In this document: positions 8,168-14,341 of the stretch, in pieces
How positions within the stretch are numbered: the stretch's first letter is position 1
Layout of the letters: each line of letters starts with the position of its first letter
Virus record (IMG/VR): IMGVR_UViG_3300050821_024094
Span: 1-64,000 of that record
DNA length: 64,000 nucleotides
Direction: 5' to 3' (one strand)
Source: a virus
Notes under the pieces: generated by a model
Seen by the model: only the letters and a program-made list of their open reading frames with translations
What the model was told of the DNA's origin: nothing
The model's database searches: none
Position numbers and translations under genes: made by a program

Positions 8168-8356
8168 TCACCCGCGCGTTGCGCGGGCTTCCGCTTCGTA
8201 GAGCTCAGTCGCCGTCTGGGTGTAGAAGACGAAGTCTTCGACATCGAGCTCCTCAACGACCTCCGGCGTCCAGCGCCAGCGCTCGTAGAGGACGATCGCG
8301 TGGATCTTCCACGCGATTATTTTTTCTCGATGTCCTTCGTAAAAGACTCCACCCAT
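8168..8356 (-). CDS. tail chaperone extension E' (probably made by -1 frameshift)
   Basis: A reading frame of 62 codons overlapping the 3' end of E in the -1 frame. The part downstream of the E stop encodes a coherent segment (IIAWKIHAIVLYERWRW then TPEVVEELDVEDFVFY) that resembles GpE+E' proteins of P2-like phages. The ATG at 8356 has no good ribosome-binding site, so the product is more likely the C-terminal part of an E-E' fusion produced at the slippery sequence at 8320-8326. In P2-like phages the pair acts as a chaperone for the tape measure protein. Confidence 0.75.
   Translation of the reverse strand: MGGVFYEGHREKIIAWKIHAIVLYERWRWTPEVVEELDVEDFVFYTQTATELYEAEARATRG
8297..8326 (-). promoter_or_regulatory. 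-1 ribosomal frameshift signal (slippery G-AAAAAA plus hairpin)
   Basis: On the minus strand the end of E reads GAG AAA AAA TAA. The heptamer GAAAAAA (8320-8326) is followed after 4 nt by a perfect 7-bp hairpin CGCGTGG-AAGAT-CCACGCG (8297-8315). Slipping back one base enters the E' frame. Confidence 0.75.
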
Positions 8357-8604
8357 GCCTGGAGCACTTTGAAGTCGACGGTGTCGAGCTCCTCGATGAC
8401 GGCAGGTGGGACTTCGGCGAGCTGGCCGAAGAACTTGGCTTGCGCACCGACGGGGTCTTTGTCCGCCTCTGTGAGGTGGCGAGAGTCCTTGAGCTTCGGC
8501 CGGCGGAGCGTCAGGCTCGGGTAGGTCGTCCCCTGGTACGTCACCGGGATGCTCAGTTTCACAACGTGCTTCTCGCCAGTCGATGGCGCAGCATTACCGC
8601 TCAT
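8317..8604 (-). CDS. E: tail assembly chaperone E
   Basis: A 95-residue protein of the P2 gpE / Phage_TAC type. It carries the family pattern: a beta-rich N-terminus, then LRRPKLKDSRHL, an acidic helix and LDTVDFKVLQAWVESF near the end. It ends in KK-stop exactly at the slippery run, as expected for a frameshifting tail chaperone gene. It lies between the tube gene and the tape measure gene. Confidence 0.85.
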   Translation of the reverse strand: MSGNAAPSTGEKHVVKLSIPVTYQGTTYPSLTLRRPKLKDSRHLTEADKDPVGAQAKFFGQLAEVPPAVIEELDTVDFKVLQAWVESFTKDIEKK

Positions 8605-8623
8605 GGGGTCTCCAGTTTAGGGG

Positions 8624-9136
8624 TTAGAGGCCGATGCCGAGGAGCTGCCTTTGGTTGGCGGCCTGGTCGACGCCGTTCACGATGAACTTCTTGTTCAGCG
8701 CGTCGATCTCGAGCACGACGACATTGTCGATGGTGTGCTTCAGGTAGTCGCAACAGACCGTGTATTTCTCGGTCGTCTTGCTACCGGGCTGAACGGTCCC
8801 TCGGTCGACTGACCGGATGAAGCCGTGAGTTTCGAGTTGCACGCCCTTCTCATTGCCCTGGTAGTCCACCAGGACGCCGAAGAACTTGAAGATTTTCTGG
8901 TTGCCCTGGCCGAGGCCATAGAAACCAGTCAGGAGCGCCGAGTGCGCGGTCAGATCGAAGTCGAGCTCGATCTTTTCGTGGCCCAGCTTGACCTCGACGG
9001 GAACATCCATTGCCCCGCCGCGATACTCTTCCACCTTCCAGTTCAACTTTGGCAGCGTGACCTGCGAGACGTCGCCGGAAAACAGGTTGCCATCGATGAA
9101 CAGCGTGTAGTCGCGAAAGACGTCCTTAATGGGCAT
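8624..9136 (-). CDS. FII: major tail tube protein (FII)
   Basis: A 170-residue homologue of P2 FII, the inner tube subunit of the contractile tail. The start is the ATG at 9134-9136, because the GGAGGA Shine-Dalgarno sequence lies 5-6 nt before it and inside the alternative longer ORF. Typical features are LFIDGNLFSGDVSQVTLP near the start and FDLTAHSALLTGFYGLGQG in the middle. It follows the sheath gene across a strong hairpin at 9155-9184. Confidence 0.92.
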   Translation of the reverse strand: MPIKDVFRDYTLFIDGNLFSGDVSQVTLPKLNWKVEEYRGGAMDVPVEVKLGHEKIELDFDLTAHSALLTGFYGLGQGNQKIFKFFGVLVDYQGNEKGVQLETHGFIRSVDRGTVQPGSKTTEKYTVCCDYLKHTIDNVVVLEIDALNKKFIVNGVDQAANQRQLLGIGL

Positions 9137-9154
9137 CTTGTCCTCCAAAAGTTA

Positions 9155-9184
9155 GGGGCCGCTCTCCGTGCAGGAGGCGGCCCC
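9155..9184 (-). terminator. hairpin between sheath and tube genes
   Basis: Stem GGGGCCGC / GCGGCCCC with an inner CTCC/GGAG helix lies between the sheath stop and the tube Shine-Dalgarno sequence. The T-tract after it is short (TAACTTTT). It may be a partial terminator or an RNA-processing site that adjusts the sheath to tube ratio. Confidence 0.5.
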
Positions 9185-9225
9185 GATGCGTTTCTTGTCG
9201 GTGACGGTCTCTTGGATAGGACCGG

Positions 9226-11013
9226 TTACTGCGCGTTGAGCAGGAAGGCGTCGAGGACTTCCGTGTAGTAGCCCGCGTTGCGGTGCGCACGGAACGTCAG
9301 ACGCTCCAGCGGAGCCGGCGGCTCGATGTCGAAGTCGATCACGAGCTGACCGTTCTGGAGCTGCGTGACCGGATTGAGCGACTTATCCAGCCAGGCTTTG
9401 CCGTCGATGATGGCGCCCTGCGCTGCGAGCGTGCGCAGCGCAGCATTGACAGAGCCCTCGATCCAGTCGAGCAGGCCGAGATTGATCGGCTTGTCGACAG
9501 CCTCGCGCATCGCGTTCTCGATCGCGTCGTAGACCTGATCCGCGGTGCGGCGAACCGGCAGGAACTTCCAGACCGATTTCGAGGTGGGCGAGCGGGTGCC
9601 GAGCACGCGGAAACCGGCGTCGTGGACAACGACCGCGATCGCCTGCGAGTTGAGGAGCTGGCCTTCGACGGTCGAAGAGGTGAACGACCAGTCGATGATC
9701 CGGTTGACACCGACGACGCCGTTGAGCGGCTGGTTCGAGGCGGAGTACCAGAAGCCGAAGTTCTGGTCCATGTAGGCTTGCATGCCGGCGAGACGCGGAG
9801 CAGCGGGCTCTACGACCGCGACGTTGTTGATGGCGTCCCACACCTGCACGCCGCCTTCGACGATCCAGAGGCGATCGGTGTCGAAGTCGTTGCGCCAGGC
9901 GATCGCGTCGACATAAGAGGTGCCGGGCGAGTCCGCGATGATGATCGCGCGCATGTCTTCGGCAACGCCGATCAGCTCCGCGACCACCGGGTTGGCGACA
10001 TGGCCGAGAACCGCGGTGAGCACCGCGCCGGAACCACCCAGGCCGCCGATGAGCGTCGCACTGCCCCAAGTGGCCACAGCGCTGGACTTGGTCGTGGCAA
10101 TCGCATTCGCCGCAGCGTTAGAAGCCTTCGAGGTGACGACCAGCGCCGTGCCGGTGCCTGCGGATGCAGTCACCAGCGTGTGAGCGGCCGTGCCGGTGCC
10201 GTAAGCGGTGCCGGACCCGGTCCCAGCGTTGATGGCTGCGATCAGGTTGGAGACCGTGGTCGCTGCGTCGACGCCGAGCTTGACCTTGTTCGCCGCGTCG
10301 ATGGTCGCGGTGATCGTGTAGGTGCGAGAGCCGATCGTGACGGTGTCGCCTTCGGCCGCATTGGCGGTGAAGGTGAGCGTTCCGTTAGCGGGCGCGGCCG
10401 ACGAGTCGGTGACGGTGAGCGTCGGAGGAGCGCTAAACGCGAAGCCCTTCTTCTGCGGGACGACAGCAGTGATGCCGCCGTTCTGGACGACCGGGAGGTA
10501 GGTGTCGCCTTGCCCATCACCGGCAGAGGTGATGATCACGTTGGCGGCGGAGAGATAGCCCTGGCCGCCAGTGTTAACGTCAACGCTCGCGACACCATCG
10601 GCAGGACGCTGCGCGGTGTAGCCCGGCACGATGAGGATTTTCGGGATCAGGCTGAGCAGGGCCTTGGCCTTCTTCAGAGCGAAGAGGCCGGTGAGTGCGG
10701 TCTGCTGACCGATCAGGTTCGAGAGCTGGACGTTCGTGGTTTGCGATTCGGTCACGCGCACCAGGACCACATCCGCGCCGAACTGATCGAAGACGCCTTC
10801 GATCGCATCGGGCAACGTGCCCGTGGTTCCGAGCGCAAGCGCATCGCGCGCGTTGCCGGCAATCAGGATAGGTTCGTTGATCGGGAAGAGGTCGGGGTCC
10901 GCGTCCGGCGCGGTGCCGACCAGACCGATGACGTTGGACGGCCCGAGTTGGATCGGACGGATTGCGTCATCCACCTCGATCGTTTCAATGCCATGACGAT
11001 ATTCGGTGACCAT
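9226..11013 (-). CDS. FI: tail sheath protein (FI) with inserted domain
   Basis: A 595-residue contractile sheath protein. The N-terminus (YRHGIETIEVDDAIRPI) and C-terminal half (NRIIDWSFTSSTVEG around residue 430, DIEPPAPLERLTFRAHRN near the end) are typical of P2 FI-type sheaths. Residues about 140-335 form an insertion of alanine/threonine/glycine-rich beta sequence with EGDTVTIGSRTYTI, making the protein longer than the usual 390-500 residues. A related module occurs in the protein at 14342-16951. The insertion probably decorates the tail surface. Confidence 0.9.
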   Translation of the reverse strand: MVTEYRHGIETIEVDDAIRPIQLGPSNVIGLVGTAPDADPDLFPINEPILIAGNARDALALGTTGTLPDAIEGVFDQFGADVVLVRVTESQTTNVQLSNLIGQQTALTGLFALKKAKALLSLIPKILIVPGYTAQRPADGVASVDVNTGGQGYLSAANVIITSAGDGQGDTYLPVVQNGGITAVVPQKKGFAFSAPPTLTVTDSSAAPANGTLTFTANAAEGDTVTIGSRTYTITATIDAANKVKLGVDAATTVSNLIAAINAGTGSGTAYGTGTAAHTLVTASAGTGTALVVTSKASNAAANAIATTKSSAVATWGSATLIGGLGGSGAVLTAVLGHVANPVVAELIGVAEDMRAIIIADSPGTSYVDAIAWRNDFDTDRLWIVEGGVQVWDAINNVAVVEPAAPRLAGMQAYMDQNFGFWYSASNQPLNGVVGVNRIIDWSFTSSTVEGQLLNSQAIAVVVHDAGFRVLGTRSPTSKSVWKFLPVRRTADQVYDAIENAMREAVDKPINLGLLDWIEGSVNAALRTLAAQGAIIDGKAWLDKSLNPVTQLQNGQLVIDFDIEPPAPLERLTFRAHRNAGYYTEVLDAFLLNAQ

Positions 11014-11090
11014 TGAGGGCAGCCTCCATTATCGGGCAGCCCGGTCACCGGGTGCCTCTGAGGGGTTCTTGGTTTTGTGGCGAAGCGGCG

Positions 11091-11729
11091 TTACGTCGTG
11101 ATCGCCGCGAACTGAGCGTCGATCTGCGCAGTCGTCGTGATCGTGGGTGGGGTTGCCTTGATGGCGGTGACCACCGTCATCTCCTTGCTGAAGCAGGCTT
11201 GGACATGCGCGCCGACCGCATCCGCGATCGCCGTGATTTGCGCAGCCGTGAGCGTGACAAAAGCACCGGTCGCGGTCTTCCAGTTGATGGCGGTCGTCGG
11301 GTTCTGCTGGCAGTAATTGAAGGCGCCAGCGAGCATGGCCTGACTTGCGCGGTCGGTCGTGACCGCAGCGCCACTGACCGTGATTCCGGCCGTCTCCTTG
11401 TTGTAGCGCGCCGTGGCCGCGTAGGCGACGAGACCATCCACGGTGAGGGGCGTGGCGTCGATCACCTGCATCACGACGTTGCCGACCTTCGCGAAGTGAT
11501 AACCGGTGACCGTCGAGCCATCGGTCGGGAGGGGCACCGGATCAACGCGATGGATACCGATCGCGTTAAGATCGACGTCGCCCCAGAGCGAGGTGATGTC
11601 GAAGGAGTGCGCAACCGGAGCATCGCTCGTTCCGGTGTTGATGAGGGTCGGAGCCCCAGTGCTGTCAAACGGGAACAACTCGACAAACACCCCGGGCGAG
11701 GTCTCGCGAACGATGAGCTTGTTGGTCAT
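11091..11729 (-). CDS. DUF4376-type tail fibre accessory protein
   Basis: A 212-residue protein. The C-terminal half matches DUF4376: TTDRASQAMLAGAFNYC near 125-141, INWKTATGAFVTLTAAQ near 148-164, and an IADAVGAHVQACFSKE helix. DUF4376 is common at the ends of phage fibre modules. The N-terminal half is beta-rich and could contact the fibre. It follows the fibre and cupin-like genes. Role as fibre assembly or tip protein is inferred from family and position. Confidence 0.7.
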   Translation of the reverse strand: MTNKLIVRETSPGVFVELFPFDSTGAPTLINTGTSDAPVAHSFDITSLWGDVDLNAIGIHRVDPVPLPTDGSTVTGYHFAKVGNVVMQVIDATPLTVDGLVAYAATARYNKETAGITVSGAAVTTDRASQAMLAGAFNYCQQNPTTAINWKTATGAFVTLTAAQITAIADAVGAHVQACFSKEMTVVTAIKATPPTITTTAQIDAQFAAITT

Positions 11730-11736
11730 GCTGTCC

Positions 11737-12102
11737 TCAGAACGGGATGGCGCGCTTGACGACGTTCGCAGTGTTCGGCGTCACCGACTTCACCACGGGC
11801 TCAAAAACCGTCGTGGTCTGCGAGGGCGAGGCGCGCTGCATGTTGAGGAGCACCGCACCGTCATCGAGCGCGCGGATGGCGTGCTTGTGATCGGGCAGAA
11901 ACTCCACCGGCAAGCCGCCAGCCTCGAAGGCGACTTCCCTCCCCTCCCCGTCGTAGCCGAGGAAGCGGCCTTTGATCGGGATCGAGAGGTGAGCGAAGTT
12001 GTGTGCGTGCATGGCGATTTCATCGCCTGCGCTTTCGAAGGTGTAGAGCGTCGAGTTCATGCCTTCGTGATGAAAGTATTGAGTCGCAGGACGTGCCATC
12101 AC
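11737..12102 (-). CDS. cupin-like protein in the fibre module
   Basis: A 121-residue protein with a single-domain cupin pattern: HAHNFAHLSIPIKGRF near 32-47 supplies the histidines of the first cupin motif, and FLPDHKHAIRAL near 68-79 the second. Such small cupins occur beside phage fibre genes and may bind sugars or assist fibre assembly. The start is ATGATG, overlapping the stop of the glycine-rich gene, so translation is coupled. Confidence 0.6.
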   Translation of the reverse strand: MMARPATQYFHHEGMNSTLYTFESAGDEIAMHAHNFAHLSIPIKGRFLGYDGEGREVAFEAGGLPVEFLPDHKHAIRALDDGAVLLNMQRASPSQTTTVFEPVVKSVTPNTANVVKRAIPF

Positions 12103-12837
12103 TCAGCTCCACGAGATCGAGACAGAACCATTGGCTCCGCCAGAACCGGCGGCCGATGGGGCGTTAGTGCAAGGCTCCCCGGCGCCTGCCGCGCCAACGA
12201 CCACGGTGATGATTGCACCTGCGGTAGGCGCCCCGACGTCGCTAGACAAAAACGTCCGTTGCGAGCGACCGCCACTGCCGCCTGTACCACCAGTTGCGTC
12301 ATAGGTGCCGCCTCCCCCCCCTGGCGCACCGCCACCCGTGGTGTTGGCCGTGCCACCTGTGCCGGTTCCTGGAGAACCGGCTCCGCCGCTTTGCGGTGCA
12401 TAGATCGGATTGCCACAGCAATCGGTGCCGGTCTGTACTCTGTAAGCGCCTCCTCCGCCGGTGCCACCGTTCCCGACCAAAGGCGTCGCGCTGCCGAAGG
12501 AGCTCGCGCCGGCGTTGCTCCCGCTGCCGCCGAGGGTGGACAGCCCTTGCCCGCCACCGGCGCCCGCACCCTTCACGTCGACTACGAGAGCGTTGTAGTT
12601 CGGGACGATGAAGCTGTACGTGCCCGGCGTCGCGTAGCTGGTCGAACCGGGGATGACGGCGGGCTTTCCACCGCCCAGCGGCATCATTCCGGGGATGGTG
12701 CCGATCGGCCGCACGACGCGACCACGCACGACTGCGTACCGCCCGATCCGCCGGCGCACGACGCGCCCGCGCTCGAACGCATAGCGTTCGTATCCCCCCG
12801 GCTTCGCCGGTTGGAAGTAGACGACCGCCCTTTGCAT
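12103..12837 (-). CDS. glycine-rich tail fibre / adhesin protein
   Basis: A 244-residue protein. After a basic N-terminal 45 residues comes a beta segment (TPGTYSFIVPNYNALVV, about 69-85) and then a long glycine-rich region with many GGG and GSGG repeats. This is the organisation of phage glycine-rich fibre tips (as in T4 gp38-type adhesins and related Gly-rich domains) that form polyglycine helices and bind the host surface. It sits directly after the fibre gene, overlapping its stop by one base. Confidence 0.7.
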   Translation of the reverse strand: MQRAVVYFQPAKPGGYERYAFERGRVVRRRIGRYAVVRGRVVRPIGTIPGMMPLGGGKPAVIPGSTSYATPGTYSFIVPNYNALVVDVKGAGAGGGQGLSTLGGSGSNAGASSFGSATPLVGNGGTGGGGAYRVQTGTDCCGNPIYAPQSGGAGSPGTGTGGTANTTGGGAPGGGGGTYDATGGTGGSGGRSQRTFLSSDVGAPTAGAIITVVVGAAGAGEPCTNAPSAAGSGGANGSVSISWS

Positions 12838-13685
12838 TAGCGAGCGCCCTTACCGACGAGTGAGAGGAAAATGCGCGTGGTGGAGAGGATCGTGTAGCCG
12901 AACAGGTTGTCCCGCGACGCGGCGCTGTCGATCGAGGCCGTCGCACCACTGTCGAAGATGTATCCAGACGTGCCTGGCACATCGAAGCCGAGCGTGAAGG
13001 CGCCGGTGGCGTTCTCCGAGATTTTGATCGTGCCGGAGCGTCCGACAACCGGGGTCAAGCTGACCGTCGGAAACTTCAGCGTGCTGTTCGCGGTGAGCGT
13101 GTAGGCGATGTGGACAAACTGCGTGAAGTCCGGCGTGAAGTTGCCGGACACGTTGCCACCTGCGACGGGTGCAAGCGCCGAGGAGAGCCCGCCGGTGTCG
13201 ATCGCGACACCTGCGGTCAGTGCTCGGATTTGAGCAACGGTCGCGATGTTCTCAGCCGAGACCGTGCCCAGCCCTGGCAGTCCAAGGTTGCTGACTGCCT
13301 GCGACTGCTGAGCGGGCGTTAGCGCCTGAGCCGCATCGAAGCGCAACCGATTGCCGAGCGCGGCCGTGAGCGTTCCGGCGAAGTTCGTGTCGTCGTTGAT
13401 CGCGTCCGCCAGCTCCTTGAGCGTGCTCAGCCCCGCCGGAGCTCCATTGAGCAGCGCGGTGAGGAGGGATTGCACGAACGCAGTGGTGGCGACCCTGGTC
13501 GAGCTGTCGGTGCTTACTTGCGTGGGCGCAATCGGGCTGGTGAAGTTGTAAAAGGCGACGCTTCCCGACGTCGCGTCCAGCCAAAAGATGATGCCATCAT
13601 GCTCGTTGATGGCAATCTGACCGGACAGCAGCGTGGTCGGAACGGCACCTGGCGTCGTCGAGCGAAGGATTTTGACCGTGCTCAT
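12837..13685 (-). CDS. tail fibre protein
   Basis: A 282-residue probable fibre protein. The N-terminus has the pattern VKILRSTTPGAVPTTLLSGQ, followed by INEHDGIIFW, common in phage fibres, and residues 60-75 carry the TRVATTAFVQ motif. The middle has STLKELADAINDD and the AALxxRLRFDAAQALT element of many fibres, and the C-terminus is beta-rich. It overlaps both neighbouring fibre-module genes by one base. Receptor is unknown. Confidence 0.75.
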   Translation of the reverse strand: MSTVKILRSTTPGAVPTTLLSGQIAINEHDGIIFWLDATSGSVAFYNFTSPIAPTQVSTDSSTRVATTAFVQSLLTALLNGAPAGLSTLKELADAINDDTNFAGTLTAALGNRLRFDAAQALTPAQQSQAVSNLGLPGLGTVSAENIATVAQIRALTAGVAIDTGGLSSALAPVAGGNVSGNFTPDFTQFVHIAYTLTANSTLKFPTVSLTPVVGRSGTIKISENATGAFTLGFDVPGTSGYIFDSGATASIDSAASRDNLFGYTILSTTRIFLSLVGKGAR

Positions 13686-14005
13686 TAGAACGTGCCCCCG
13701 TCGAGCACCACGGTGGTGCTCAAGATGTTTTCAAGAGTGGCCACGTCAGCCTGCGCCTGCGCGACGAGCGCATTGGTCGCGTTGATCTGATTGGTCAACG
13801 ACTGGATCAGCGGCGCGAAGGTGGTGTTGAGGCGGCTGATGCCGAGCGCGGTGACTTCGGCCACGGCCGCGTCGATCTTGGAGAACGTGCCCTCGAGCGC
13901 CGCGAGGCGCAGGTCGATGTCCTGGAACTTCGGATTCCAGCGCGTCGGGTCGCCCAGGTCGTCGCCCTGCTTGATTTTGTAGAGCTGGTCATAACGCTGG
14001 GCCAT
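13685..14005 (-). CDS. coiled-coil fibre-module protein
   Basis: A 106-residue protein with a conserved N-terminal block (GDDLGDPTRWNPKFQDIDL, about 14-32) and a long helical remainder with heptad-like spacing. The block is seen in small phage proteins that precede fibre genes and is probably a connector or trimerisation element. It overlaps the start of the fibre gene by one base. Function inferred from context. Confidence 0.6.
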   Translation of the reverse strand: MAQRYDQLYKIKQGDDLGDPTRWNPKFQDIDLRLAALEGTFSKIDAAVAEVTALGISRLNTTFAPLIQSLTNQINATNALVAQAQADVATLENILSTTVVLDGGTF

Positions 14006-14009
14006 CGGA

Positions 14010-14270
14010 TCACCCCACTACCTTGGCGCCCGAGATCGCGTCGCGGTTGGTTTCCGCGAAGTCACCGCGCGCGACGACGTCCTGGCTCGGTCGCAGCGCG
14101 ATTCCGCTTTCGAGCAGAATGGTTCGCGTGAGCCGCACGCGGTACTGCTTCGCCGGATCGAACGTCGCGGGCGGGGGCGGCAGGCCGTCGCTGAGCGCGA
14201 GCAGCGCAGCCTTGGCTGCCTTATGGTTTGCCCGGCCGGATCGCGGCTGGGCGACGGGCGTCATGGCCAT
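14010..14270 (-). CDS. hypothetical fibre-module protein
   Basis: An 86-residue protein with a basic N-terminus, a proline run (about 31-36), then a beta-rich segment (QYRVRLTRTILLESGIAL). Nothing in it is diagnostic. It is placed 4 nt before the coiled-coil gene and after a strong hairpin, so it begins a sub-operon of the fibre module. Confidence 0.5.
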   Translation of the reverse strand: MAMTPVAQPRSGRANHKAAKAALLALSDGLPPPPATFDPAKQYRVRLTRTILLESGIALRPSQDVVARGDFAETNRDAISGAKVVG

Positions 14271-14302
14271 CTGCCAAACTCCAAAGTCGGGGAAAGGAAA
14301 GA

Positions 14303-14326
14303 GGCGCGGCCATCGAAGGCCGCGCC
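14303..14326 (-). terminator. terminator-like hairpin
   Basis: Perfect 9-bp stem GGCGCGGCC / GGCCGCGCC with a 6-nt loop lies just after the stop of the large baseplate/fibre gene. On the minus strand it is followed by a pyrimidine-rich TCTTTCCTTTCC tract. Confidence 0.6.
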
Positions 14327-14341
14327 TTTGCTGTCGCTAGA

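Noticed and set aside
9283-11016. Long plus-strand ORF of 577 codons opposite the sheath gene
   Set aside because: Arginine/aspartate-rich antisense shadow of a highly GC-rich gene; the minus strand encodes a recognisable sheath protein. The same applies to long antisense frames over 139-1314, 15671-16963 and 17044-18285.
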